Source: Micromonospora sp. NBC_01813
GTDB taxonomy: Bacteria; Actinomycetota; Actinomycetes; Mycobacteriales; Micromonosporaceae
Assembly (NCBI RefSeq): GCF_035917335.1
Contig: NZ_CP109067.1
Location: forward strand, 7,005,001 to 7,069,000
Direction: 5' to 3'
DNA length: 64,000 bases
Positions 25,699 to 35,418 of the stretch are shown piece by piece. The notes under the pieces were generated by a model. That model saw only the letters and a list, made by a program, of their open reading frames with translations. It had not been told where the DNA came from and searched no databases. Made by a program: the position numbers and the translations under genes. Positions within the stretch are counted from its first letter, which is position 1, and each line of letters opens with the position of its first letter.

Positions 25699-26179
25699 AC
25701 AACTGAGCAGATGCCCTCTAAACAAGAAAAGGCGAACCAGGCGAAAGGCTCGATTAGGTAGTTTCGACGCCTGATGTCGCTGTCTGTGTTTGCAGGTTTG
25801 ACGATGCAGGGCCTGTCACAGATCTACAACTGGTAGTTCGTCGGTGCCGAGCTTATCGGCGTGGGCCCGTTCTCGCGCGGTTCAGTAGGCGTAGGTCCTG
25901 CGTGGTGGTCGGAGAGCCATTGAGGACGTCGAGGATGGCCGCTGCCTGGAGTTTGGCCAGGCGCTTGCCTCGTTCTCCGCCGATGGTGGTGATCTCGAAT
26001 TCAACGGTAGGTGGCTTCAGGTGCATGACGGTGACGTTGCCGTTTGTCAACGCTTGCTCGCATCTCCTGCTGGCGCGTCGGCACCTATCGAGGGACTGGA
26101 TTGGTGTCGGATCTCGCCGGCGGCCAGCGGTCGTGGTCAGCCTAGGCGAGTCCCGTTCGGGTGCCTGTCGGTGCGAGGA
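25699..26179. other. Island left border region
   Basis: About 480 bp of lower GC with little coding character. It holds only a possible short minus-strand frame (25853-26050) and the end of the defence-like operon just beyond. No integrase gene is visible. Confidence 0.5.
25853..26050 (-). CDS. Possible small protein, unknown
   Basis: A 65-residue frame with a TTG start at 26050, or an ATG at 26026 giving 57 residues (MHLKPPTVEFEITTIGGERG then KRLAKLQAAAILDVLN). The helical middle looks protein-like, but no ribosome-binding site stands out and I recognise no family. It could be a third-from-border remnant of an island gene. Confidence 0.33.
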   Translation of the reverse strand: MTNGNVTVMHLKPPTVEFEITTIGGERGKRLAKLQAAAILDVLNGSPTTTQDLRLLNRARTGPRR

Positions 26180-27724
26180 TCAGCCGTCTCGGCTGAGCAC
26201 GGGCGCGAAGATGCCGCGACTGATGGGGTTGCCGGATCTGTTGCCGCGTCGGGGCGAGATCCAACCTTCGAGCAGTTGACGACTGTTCCGATATCCTGCC
26301 GGGCTGTTGGCCGGCTCGATGCGCCACCGGGCTCCCTCTCCGCTGATCCGGTAGCAGCGCGTCCCGCTGTATACCAGTTGATGGTCGCCGTCCTGCTCCC
26401 ACAAGGCAGGGCCGGTGTGGGTGGCGAGCTGAGTCCAGGTCTGACCGTCGCAAGTCACATGTCCGTGGCCCGGAGGGGGCCAAGGTCGCAGCGAGTCGGC
26501 CAGTAGCCGGTCGGCGGTGACGCCGGCCAGCGGGTTCACGGCAAGGTCCAGGTCGGTCTCCGCCATGTAGTGCTCGAAGTAGCGCCAGGCCTCGCCAAGT
26601 GCACCCGTACCGTCGAGGCGCATACCAAGCTCCATGCCGCCGGTCAGGCCCATCGTGGTCATGAAGTTCGCGGAGAAGAGGGAGCCGATACGGCGATCCG
26701 CGAGGCATCCTTTGGCGTGCGTCAAAGTGTCCGCGTAGATCTCCACCCCGGCCGCCTGGAACGCGGCTGCCTCGGCACGTGACGATTCAACGTGGTTTCG
26801 GCCACGCAGCAGCATGCGCACCCGTACGCCACGTTCGATTGCACGGCACACCGGGTCGTAGAGGATCTCGGGTCGCGCGGGCGCCTTCGGCATGTCGAAG
26901 GTCATATTACCGATGCTGAAGGTGCCCAGGATCAGTTCATGCTCGGCCTGGTCGATGGTCCGTCGGATGTCGTCGAGAATGCGATGCTGGTCCTGCCAGG
27001 TCCACAGCAGGCGGCCGGTTTCGGCGACCTCGTTCAGGGCATCGTCGGCCGGGCTCCGGTCGCGGACTGAGTGGTAGGACGGTGCCGGCGGCATGTCCCA
27101 CGGACTTTGCCGCCACAGGCGCCGGAAGGCCCAGGACAGCACGGCAACCTCGTCGACTCCCTCCAGCACCATGCCGTTCTCGCCGACACAAGTGAACGAA
27201 CGCGTGACCAGATTGGCGCTGGAGACCAAGGCACGAGCATCGTCCACGACGGCGAACTTCGCGTGGAGTCCCGGATAGCCGCGGACGTAGATGCCGCTGG
27301 TCGTCAGCCGGGTGAAGTTGCGGAACTCGATCTGGGTGTCGACGTCCAAGGTGTCGGATGCGTCGTTGATGGCCTTGTTCAGCCCGCGATCGTCGAGCGC
27401 CGAGACGACATAGACGCCACCTTGAAGCCGGTCGACCGCCCGTTCGAGGGCCTGCCGGACCTGCTCGTCACCGAGGAACAGGGTGGCGACGAACACTCGC
27501 CGGGTCGCCGAGTCGATCAGGCGCACCAGTTCCTCGCGTATGTTCGACCCGCCACCGTCGTAGGTGAGACAGTGCCGTACACCGTCCTGTGATCCGGTAT
27601 CGCGGGGGATGAAGGGGCTACGGATGGGGGGGCCGTCCTGGCGTCTGAGGAAGAAGGTGCCTTCCACAGTTCGCTTTCCCAGGTCGATGACCTGGCCCAG
27701 GTTGCCTGCCGGAAGATCATTCAC
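26180..27724 (-). CDS. Phospholipase D-fold protein with two HKD motifs
   Basis: A 514-residue cytoplasmic protein. It has two HxKx4D motifs, as in PLD-superfamily nucleases: His154-Lys156-Asp161 in GLHAKFAVVDDARALVSSAN and His336-Lys338-Asp343 in THAKGCLADRRIGSLFSANF. A C-terminal ~110-residue domain has no match I know. Nuclease activity is the likeliest function given the helicase and CARF-HEPN partners. The GTG start at 27724 lies within the end of the upstream gene (8-bp overlap), so it is the last gene of a coupled operon. This protein lacks the short length of DISARM DrmC-type nucleases, so it is not simply that family. Confidence 0.8.
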   Translation of the reverse strand: MNDLPAGNLGQVIDLGKRTVEGTFFLRRQDGPPIRSPFIPRDTGSQDGVRHCLTYDGGGSNIREELVRLIDSATRRVFVATLFLGDEQVRQALERAVDRLQGGVYVVSALDDRGLNKAINDASDTLDVDTQIEFRNFTRLTTSGIYVRGYPGLHAKFAVVDDARALVSSANLVTRSFTCVGENGMVLEGVDEVAVLSWAFRRLWRQSPWDMPPAPSYHSVRDRSPADDALNEVAETGRLLWTWQDQHRILDDIRRTIDQAEHELILGTFSIGNMTFDMPKAPARPEILYDPVCRAIERGVRVRMLLRGRNHVESSRAEAAAFQAAGVEIYADTLTHAKGCLADRRIGSLFSANFMTTMGLTGGMELGMRLDGTGALGEAWRYFEHYMAETDLDLAVNPLAGVTADRLLADSLRPWPPPGHGHVTCDGQTWTQLATHTGPALWEQDGDHQLVYSGTRCYRISGEGARWRIEPANSPAGYRNSRQLLEGWISPRRGNRSGNPISRGIFAPVLSRDG

Positions 27725-28892
27725 CGGGGAAGTCCTCTTCTCGTCGCAGGGCGTAGACGTGCTGGTAGTGCTGTCCGGTCCACAGCGCGCTACGTACATC
27801 GGCCACGGTCAGACCGTCCGTCGGCAGCCCGTACCGTTCCGCACTGGCCGCCGTGATGGCTGCCAGCTCTGCGGAATTGATGTTGGCGACCGATCTGGCC
27901 GAAACTTCGGCCACGGCGTGCTGGAGCGCGAAGATACGTGACGCCAGCTCGTCGCCCGGAACGAACTCGACATCGACGTAGACGACGTCACGTTCACCAT
28001 GGATCAGCAAGCCACCGGGGTGGCCAAGCCGGATCCTGTCCGCAGCGGCGGAAGCGGCTGCCTCCTGGCCCAGCTCGTAGAGCCAACTCCCGCCCGTTCT
28101 CGTCGCCACCACGGGTCCCCACGCGTCGGCGGCCGAAGCCGCCTGCTGGGCAAGGTCCTCCCATCGGCTGGCCAGCTGGTTCGCGTACGGGATCTGCAGG
28201 GTAAGTCGTTTGGAGCGCCCAACTTCGATCTTGAGGTACGCGCGGGACGTGCCGTCGGAGCCGACGCGCACATGTCCGCTGCAGCGGTACTGCTTACACA
28301 CGTCGGTGATTTGCGTCTCGGTGACTACCGGACTGACGATGTCCTGTGGGAGCCCTGGGATTGCCTGTGCCGCGATGCGCTCGGCGATGAGATTGTGCTG
28401 GCTGGTCAGACCGGCGCCTCGCGGAACATCGACGAAGCCGGCCGGTTCCGTACGGTGCAGGCGCGGTGCCCGCCGGCCCTCAGCGGACGAAAGAGCCACG
28501 ATCTCGTCGGTGTCCGCGAGGTATAGCAGCGTGACCGGAGTCTGGCGCAGTCTCACCGCAGCCGCCTGGTCCAGTGCGGGCCGGGCATAGTCCGTCGCGA
28601 CCGCGCCGTACCCGTCGGTCTGGAGAAGGCCGAGGCTTACAAGCCTACTGATAATGCCGTCCACGGCTTCGGCCGGAATGCCGGTGATCTCCTCGATTTC
28701 CGCAGCGTGGACGGGATCCAGGGCTATCGCCGCCTCGAGGAGCAGCCGGTCGATTGCGGTCAGGTCCTCCTCGAACTTGCGCACCATCGGCACATCCGGC
28801 CAAACGTCAAGACCGATGAGCGATTCCTGTACGACGACCGTTGCCTTGGTTTCGGTTTGCCGTGCGGCCTGGAACTGGAAGCGGACCGTCAT
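27717..28892 (-). CDS. Operon protein with winged-helix domain, unknown
   Basis: A 391-residue soluble protein I do not recognise. Residues about 45-100 (AIDRLLLEAAIALDPVHAAE, then IPAEAVDGIISRLVSLGLLQ) look like a winged helix-turn-helix. A small Cys pair occurs in VCKQYRCSGHVRV. The rest is alpha/beta with no catalytic motif seen. Its ATG overlaps the helicase stop (ATGA, 28889-28892), and its end overlaps the PLD gene start. A role as DNA-binding adaptor or specificity subunit for the helicase and nuclease is inference. Confidence 0.7.
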   Translation of the reverse strand: MTVRFQFQAARQTETKATVVVQESLIGLDVWPDVPMVRKFEEDLTAIDRLLLEAAIALDPVHAAEIEEITGIPAEAVDGIISRLVSLGLLQTDGYGAVATDYARPALDQAAAVRLRQTPVTLLYLADTDEIVALSSAEGRRAPRLHRTEPAGFVDVPRGAGLTSQHNLIAERIAAQAIPGLPQDIVSPVVTETQITDVCKQYRCSGHVRVGSDGTSRAYLKIEVGRSKRLTLQIPYANQLASRWEDLAQQAASAADAWGPVVATRTGGSWLYELGQEAAASAAADRIRLGHPGGLLIHGERDVVYVDVEFVPGDELASRIFALQHAVAEVSARSVANINSAELAAITAASAERYGLPTDGLTVADVRSALWTGQHYQHVYALRREEDFPGE

Positions 28893-29632
28893 AGCCGGCG
28901 AACTCGCATGAAGTCGTCGTCCTGGTCGACGAGGCTGAAGAGGTTCTCGTAGAAGATCCGCGCGGGACTGGGCTCTGCGTCGGCGGAGTGGGCGCCGAGC
29001 GCGCTGAGAGTAGGGCCATGACCGACGAATACGAGGGCGCGACGTGCTCGGGTGAAGGCGACGTTGAGGCGGCGGATGTCTTGCAGCCACTGGCCGTACC
29101 CTGGGCCGATTCGCCCGGTGTGTGCCCTGGTGAAGCTGATGATGACCAGATCGCTCTGCTGGCCCTGAATACGGTCGATCACGTCGATGACCTCCCACTG
29201 AAGGTGTGGCAGGTCCAGTCTGCGTAGCCGACGCGACAGTTGTTGTGCCTGAGCCCGGTAGAACGCCAGAACGCTGACAGTGACGGGTTTGGACCCACTT
29301 CGCCCGAGATCTTCGTTGTACAGGCGGCAGATACGTTCCACGAAGTGCTGCTCTCGTTCGTTGACGAAGCCGTGGTCCTGTGGCGTATCACCGGAGTCCC
29401 TAAAGTGGCTGGTGTCGACGAACGTCACCGGTTTCGTCAGCGTCTCGGCGAGCACCAGCGGAGTCAGCCCGATCGCTGCGAGATCAGCGGCGGGCGGCGT
29501 ACGGTATCGCCCTCTATAGACCGGTTGGGCAACGATCCGGGCCAGTGGTTCGATCATGCGCCGCTGCCAGACGAGTTGCTGCCGCAAGCCGGCGGGAACC
29601 CGGGGAGCCACCCGCTGGAACAGGCTCTGCAC
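28889..29632 (-). pseudogene. Upf1-like helicase, C-terminal part cut off by an IS
   Basis: This segment encodes the C-terminal 248 residues of the SF1 helicase and is in frame with the N-terminal part once the IS is removed. It carries the second RecA domain: VSVLAFYRAQAQQLSRRLRR (motif IV region), VIDRIQGQQSDLVIISFTRA (motif V) and RRLNVAFTRARRALVFVGH (motif VI with its arginine). Without motif I it cannot be an active helicase alone. Its stop overlaps the next gene, so the downstream genes might still be translated from a promoter in or near the IS. Confidence 0.85.
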
Positions 29633-30725
29633 TAGTGTCCCGTGTCTGAAGTCTTTTCGCGGTTTGCTTTGGTGAGGATCTGGTCGGCGGTTTTGGTCCA
29701 GGCGAAGGGTTTGCATCGCTGGTTGTAGCCGTCGATGAACGCACGGATCGCGGCGGTCAGGTCGGGCACGGAGGTGAAGGTGCCGCGGCGGATGGCCTGG
29801 CGGGTGATGATCCCGAAGAAGATCTCCACCATGTTCAGCCAGGAACAGCTGGTGGGGGTGAAGTGCATGGTGATGCGGGGGTGGCGGGCCAGCCAGGCTT
29901 TGACGTTCGGGTGGTTGTGGGTGGCGTAGTTGTCGACCACGACGTGCAGTTGCACTCGGGGGTGGGCCTTGGCGACCTGCTTGAGGAAGGCCAGGAACTC
30001 CACGTTGGAGTGCCGGTCGAAGCAGGCGTCGGCGCTGACGCGTCCGGTGGCCACCTCCAGGGCGGCGAACAGGGTGGTGGTGCCGTTGCGGACGTAGTCG
30101 TGGGTCCGGCGCTCCGCCAGTCCGGGGCGGAGCGGCAGGATCGGCGCGGTCCGGTCGAGCGCCTGGACCTGGGACTTCTCGTCGACCGAGACCACCACCG
30201 CGCCGGCCGGCGGGTTCAGGTACAGGCCGACCACGTCCCGGATCCTGGCTTCCAGTTGAGGATCGGTGGAGAACTTGAACGTCTCCGACCGGTGCGGCTG
30301 CAGGCCCCATTTGCGCCAGACACGTGAAACGGTGGCGAAGCTGACCGGGGTTCCTCCCGGCGCATCTGGTCGGCCAGCAGCCGCGCCGACCAGTGCGTCA
30401 CTCCGAGGTCCGCTGGCGGCCGCCCGTCGTCGGAGACGGTACGCACCACGATGGCGACTTCGTCGACCACCGACGGTCGGCCCGAGCGCCCCAGGTCGGC
30501 CAACGCGTCGATGCCGCCGGCGTCGTAGCGGTTACGCCACGCCAGGACCGTCGGGGTCGACACCCCGACCTGACGGCCGATCGCCGCGTTCGGCATACCT
30601 TCAGCGGCCAGTAGAACAATCCTCGCCCGCTGCGCCAGACCCGCCGCTGCCTGTGATGACCGGGTCAGTGCGCGTAGACGAGACCCATCTCCCGGGCGAA
30701 GCGCCAAAGGCGCGGCAACAGACAT
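29632..30725 (-). pseudogene. IS630-family transposase, two frames
   Basis: The N-terminal frame (30216-30725) encodes a helix-turn-helix region (AAIGRQVGVSTPTVLAWRNR) and ends in an out-of-frame tail after LLADQMRREE. The second frame (from about 30366 to 29632) continues the homology and carries the DDE residues: Asp in VSVDEKSQVQA, Asp in VVVDNYATH and Glu in NMVEIFFG. The switch is a -1 step near 30,380. Some IS630 members use programmed frameshifting, but no clear slippery run is seen, so a one-base deletion is equally likely. The stop codon is completed by the TA target duplicate. Confidence 0.85.
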
Positions 30726-30775
30726 GCCTCATTGTCCCGCACCTAAACCACAAAACCACTTACGACACGCGACAC
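29635..30775 (-). mobile_element. IS630-type insertion sequence, 1,141 bp
   Basis: The ends are imperfect inverted repeats, GTGTCCCGTGTCTGAAGT on the left and GTGTCGCGTGTCGTAAGT read inward from the right. The element is flanked by the dinucleotide TA (29633-29634 and 30776-30777), the target duplication expected of IS630/Tc1-mariner elements. It sits inside the helicase gene of the island operon. Deleting the element plus one TA (1,143 bp) leaves the helicase frame open. Confidence 0.93.
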
Positions 30776-30777
30776 TA

Positions 30778-33700
30778 GGTGGCGAAGCATGGCAGTGAGT
30801 ACCTGCCGGTCCGGATCGTTTCGGTTGCCGGATGACTGGACGCGAAGGTACGCCGATTCGAAAGGGTCCCGAAAGCTTGTGGCCCACAAACCGCTGGAAC
30901 TTAGGTCCTCCGCGACGGCCAGCACACTCTCGGCTCGGAACTTGTGGAGCTCCTCGTCTTCGGCCCAGACCTGTGCCAGGTATTGCACGGAGGCTTCGAG
31001 GCTCTCACCGGCGCCGCGGTGGAAGCGATGCAGAGCGGTCAGGGCGTGCAGGAAATGCTCGTCCCGCTGATCGACATGCGGGGGAAGTTGGTGCTCGTCG
31101 CCCACGAGAATCCACCGTCGCGCCCGTGTGGCGCCGATGAGGAACTCGCTCTCGGTCACCCGGCTCGCCTCATCGACGATTAGGGTGTCGTAGTCGGCGT
31201 ACCGGACGACCTGGCTGCCTCGTCCGACGATTCCTTTGGTGGTGGCACACACAAGGTTCGCGGCTCGGACCAGCGACTCGCGGATGTCGGCCAAGAGCAG
31301 GTCATCGGACTGGCCGCTGGTCAACTCGTACCATCGCTGGTGCAGTGCGGGAAGTCGTTGTAGTACGTGTAGGCGACGCTCGAGCTGCTCAATGTCCCGG
31401 CTGTGGTCCGCTGGATCCTCGGACCTCCCGGCAAGGATCCGGCTGATCTTCTCGACTCGTTCGACTGCGGCATCGTAGCGGCTCTGAGTCGCGGTGAAAT
31501 CCTGCTCAGCGGCGGCAAGCGAGCTCTCGATGCGGTCTCTTCTCACCTCCAGCTCCCGCTGGCACCAGGTCTGGTCTTCCAGGGCGGATCGCTGCTCCCG
31601 GCCTGCCGCAACGAGATCCGTCACTGCCTGTGACAGCTGCCCGGCAATCTGAGCGACCGATCCGAGCGCGGCCAGCGTCCCATGGTCCGCGCCTACTGGC
31701 GGCTTCCCGGCGAGGAGAGCCGGAACCGTTCCGGCTAGAAACGCAGCGACTCTCCGCCTCTCGTTCATGTCAGCTACCTCTGTCATGGCAGGCTGAGCGT
31801 CGCCGGCAGCCTCCGCGAGCCGGGTCCATCGCAAGGTGCTCTGCCGCACAGCCGCATCCATCTGCAGTCGAGCGTTGCTGGCACGTTCGCGTGCGGCCAC
31901 GACATCGTTGGTGCAGAGGGCCTCGACAGCGGCCATGTGACTTTCGGCCGTGCGCTGCCAGTCCGTGGCTGAGCGTGACCGGTTCCGCCAGTAGGTGACC
32001 GCTGCCTCTGCCTCGTCCGCTCGGCGGCGGGCGGCAGTGACGCGACCGAGATTCATTGCCGTCAGCATCCGCCCGAGCTGGTTCTGATGGGAGACCGCGT
32101 TGTCCAGGTCCAGCTGCGCCCGCCGCAACTCAGCCAGGGCGTCCTCCAGCCGTGCCATCACAGCGTGGTTATCCAGGCCGGCCCGTGCTAGGTCGTTCCT
32201 CGCCTCTGCCACACTGTGGTTCAGCAGCCCTGTTGCCCGGTCAAGTTCTTTGTTCACGGCGTCGAGAGCGCTCGCGGCGGTCGAGGCCACTCGCATTGCA
32301 GCCTGCCAGCTCCGCGCGAGCGGGGGCAGCGGCTCGAGTATCGGACGAGCCGTCGTGAGCAGGTCACCGTGAGTGCGAACGGCTCGGCTCAGGGCGCTAG
32401 CGACAGCGTCGACGCGCGCTGTCGCCAACTTCGCCGCCTGATTCAGAGTGCCCAACTCCTGATCGGCCCGGGAGCGGCTGAGATTGAGGCGTTCGGCGGC
32501 CGCCGCGAGCGCGACCCGCGTGTGGGCCAGGGCAATCGCCTGACGGCGCTTGTCCGCGATGGCGGAGATCGCTCGCCGAGCATCCTGGATGCGCTCTTCG
32601 ACCTCAATCAGCTCTGCGGCCCACAGCGGGTCGCGGGCACCCTTCGCGGGTCGGGCAACGAGGCCCGTCAGACCGGCGCCGACATTGGGCTCGAGGTAGT
32701 CGCGGACGGACTCGTGCACCCGGTCGTCGTCCCAGGTAATGCGAAGCGGCCGGACGCCGGGCTTGTGCCCGATCCTGCCCAGCACCTCGTCGACAGCGAC
32801 ATGAGTCGGTGCCAGGAGCAGCACCCGCTCGCCCCGTGCGACCAGTTGCCTGACGGTCTCACAGATGACCTCGGTCTTGCCAGTTCCCGGCGGACCCTGC
32901 ACCAGGAACGCGTGCGGGGTCGACACCGCCCCGGCGACAGCGCGCCGCTGCTCGTCGTTCAAGGGCGCGCTGCTGTCACTGTCATCGCAGAAGAACCGCG
33001 TGGGCAACGCGAGCGGTTCCTGGGCAGTGAGGCCATGGGCCTGACACAACAAGCGGGCCAAATCGTCCCAGGAGCCCTCCACCTCGCCATTGAGAAAGCT
33101 CTTGAGGGCAAGAGCATTCTGTCGCATCCCGAATGGTTTGACGAGATTGACGGTCACTTCGGTCCCGCGGTCCGGCAACCAGTTACCGGGTTGCCGGACC
33201 GCGATCCGCCCGGCGCGGATTCGTCGGACGTTGGTGTTCACCGTGACGCCGTTCGAGGCGGTGATCGTCACCCGGCGGCGGTCGAAGTCGGCCAGGTCCG
33301 TGGCGGGCTTGACGTCGAGAACCACCGTGTCCGCTCCGTCGAGGCCCTCCTCGACGGAGAGGACGACGCCCGAAACGGTTTGTTCGGCGACTTCCGGACG
33401 TTGCTCAACGATCTCCAGGAGCCGCTTCAGTCGGGCGTATTCCAGGTGGACCGTGCGTTTGAGCTGTTCGGAAGCGGGCGCCCCGACGCGGCCCTGGTGG
33501 ATCTGGCGCCATTGTTCCAGATGTCTGAGGAGATCTTCCATGTCGAAGGCGAGCTCGCGATAGTTCGGCTCGAAGGAGACGACGGCCGGCACGATGCGGT
33601 CATACCGGCGAGGCATCGAGGACGTCACCTCGATGGCCGTCACCTCGGCCAGCCAGGCACCCGACGACTGACCCTTCCGACGTCGGACTCGGGCCTCGAA

Positions 33701-33919
33701 TCGGGAGCCGCCGAGCCGGTAGGTCCGAGGACCCTGCTGTCCCGACGAAGGGTATCGAGCGATCCAGATTCCTCCGGCCATGTCGTCGACTACCTGATCC
33801 AGCGTGGTGCCATCCGGTAGAGTCAGTCTCTGCTGTGTGGACAGCAGGATTTCCGCGATCCTCATGGGCGGTGGATGGCCAGTGTTCGGTTGATCAGGCT
33901 CGAGTAAGGGCGGTGCCAT
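30778..33919 (-). pseudogene. Upf1-like SF1 helicase with coiled-coil insertion, N-terminal part
   Basis: The first 1,047 codons of a gene that would encode 1,295 residues. Walker A is QGPPGTGKTE at 341-350, preceded by NDEQRRAVAGA; Walker B is DEAS at about 916-919 and motif III is LVGDEHQLPPH. Between motifs I and II lies an unusually long Ala/Arg/Glu-rich stretch (about 420-870), which I read as a long coiled coil. Residues 1-300 include beta-rich segments. Motifs IV-VI are beyond the IS. The ATG at 33919 shares its A with the stop of the CARF gene (TGATG), so the two are coupled. As it stands the frame runs 35 bases into the IS and ends at 30743. Confidence 0.85.
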
Positions 33920-35352
33920 CAAAGCTCGCTGACGAACCGTAGCGTCTCGATACGCTCGGTGATATTTTGGTTTGGTTCGTAGACTTGCCAAAAGCACCGC
34001 ATCAGTGCACCGGCTCGCCCGCTGAGTTGAACACTCTGTTCCATTGACACCGATGCGGTGCCATGGGCGAGAACTGACCGGTTACGGGTGTCAACGACAC
34101 CACGCATGCTGCTGATTGAGGACGGCGTCGTCCAACCAATCCGCTTCAACACCGCGTCGTCCTTGAGGCAGAGTAGGAGCATTGCATCCATCAGCGCGAT
34201 CTTGCGGGGTAGGGAGGGTGTCGGTTCCCCATATACCTCGGTGGTCAATACGGCATACCGGGCCGCTAGGCCGTCCACATCCCCCAGTTTGGTGTAGTCG
34301 GGATCGACTGGGTCGAGCCCGAACTCGCTGGAAAGCCGTTCCTCGAACGCCTTCTCAATGCTGCGGTAGTAGAGAAGCGCGGCGAAGTCATGACGGCCTT
34401 GGGCTCGATAGTGCTCGCCTAGAAGGAAGAAGTTGAGCAGCATCGTCGGTCCGTCCCGGCCTGCGAGCGCCTCCGCGAACTCAAGTTGCTTCGTGATCCT
34501 TTGCGTGATGGTGGCCGCGAGTGCCATCCGTTTCTCGCGCAGATGCTCCCGAACGCGAACGATCAGCGCCGGCAATCCGTCGACATCGAGATTGCACCAG
34601 GCCTCGTACAGAGCGGCGAGGTCACGCAGGAACCGCACCTGGGTCGGCTCGGCGATCGACTCGCTCAGCTTCTCGAACAGTGCATGGGCACCGGAATACA
34701 CGCCGCTGCGGAACATGGCCATCGCGGCGGTTAAGTCCTTATCCCCGAACAGTGCCGTCGGATTCGGCAGTACACACAGCCGTTCGCTGCCGGGAAGAGC
34801 TTGACGAATCTCGGGGTCGAAAGTGCTGTCGATGTAGCACATCGGAAGGTCCAGTTGGGAAGCGGCCAGTGCCGCACCAGCGCTCATCGCCTTCTTCCCG
34901 CCAGTGATGTCGATGATCACGTGCGGCGGCCGCCCAGCGGTCAGCAGGGAGCGGACCTCCTTCAGCACGATGTCATAAATGCTGGTCGGATCGACGGGAT
35001 CGCAGGTCACATGCCGGGCCTCGGAAAACTTGATTTTGCCAGCGAGCTTCTCCCAGATCGCGTCGATCGTCTTCTGGGTGCCCTCCGACGTGATGATCAA
35101 GATCCTCGCCGGCCGGGTCAGCGCGAAGGCGAGCAGCGTCGTCTCCGGGGAGAACCCAGAAAGGCTGATCAGCAGATCGACTGCTGGCCGCTCGACGTCC
35201 GCAGAGTTGGTCCGTGCGACCTCGACGGCTTCGTCGTAGATCTCGGCCAACCGGAAGGCCTGAGCCTGCTCCGCCGACGTGCCCTCGCCGTACTTCTCCT
35301 CGCCACGGAAGATCCGCCGCATGCGGGCGTGTTTCTCGTCCAAGCTTCCCAT
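33919..35352 (-). CDS. CARF-HEPN protein, TIGR02710-like CRISPR-associated sensor
   Basis: A 477-residue protein. Residues about 55-200 form a CARF-type Rossmann domain: DLLISLSGFSPETTLLAFAL, RILIITSE, and the ligand-loop signature DITGGKKAMSAG at 148-159 followed by a YIDS strand. CARF domains bind cyclic oligoadenylates or related signals. The C-terminal half is helical and ends with TRNRSVLAHG (His430), which contains an R-x4-H HEPN ribonuclease motif (Arg425-His430, with Arg423-Asn424 just before). Together this is a Csm6-like or TIGR02710-like layout. No cas10 or other cas gene is nearby. It is the first gene of the four-gene operon and its stop overlaps the helicase start. Codon use is less GC-rich than that of the core genes. 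Confidence 0.82.
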   Translation of the reverse strand: MGSLDEKHARMRRIFRGEEKYGEGTSAEQAQAFRLAEIYDEAVEVARTNSADVERPAVDLLISLSGFSPETTLLAFALTRPARILIITSEGTQKTIDAIWEKLAGKIKFSEARHVTCDPVDPTSIYDIVLKEVRSLLTAGRPPHVIIDITGGKKAMSAGAALAASQLDLPMCYIDSTFDPEIRQALPGSERLCVLPNPTALFGDKDLTAAMAMFRSGVYSGAHALFEKLSESIAEPTQVRFLRDLAALYEAWCNLDVDGLPALIVRVREHLREKRMALAATITQRITKQLEFAEALAGRDGPTMLLNFFLLGEHYRAQGRHDFAALLYYRSIEKAFEERLSSEFGLDPVDPDYTKLGDVDGLAARYAVLTTEVYGEPTPSLPRKIALMDAMLLLCLKDDAVLKRIGWTTPSSISSMRGVVDTRNRSVLAHGTASVSMEQSVQLSGRAGALMRCFWQVYEPNQNITERIETLRFVSEL

Positions 35353-35418
35353 AGGTGAGGAACTCTATCGACGAAGCCGTCGATGGCACAGCCCTGCGCG
35401 CATCACCTCGCTGCCCCG

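Noticed and set aside
25675-25760. Functional tRNA gene
   Set aside because: Only the acceptor and T-loop bases are recognisable; the T stem does not pair and no anticodon arm follows.
31236-33820. Plus-strand open frames opposite the helicase
   Set aside because: They have no continuous coding character, whereas the minus strand shows helicase motifs I-III in order.
26180-33919. DISARM system
   Set aside because: A helicase and a PLD protein are present, but there is no DrmB (DUF1998), methyltransferase or DrmA-type SNF2-like helicase; the helicase here is Upf1-like and a CARF-HEPN protein is present instead.
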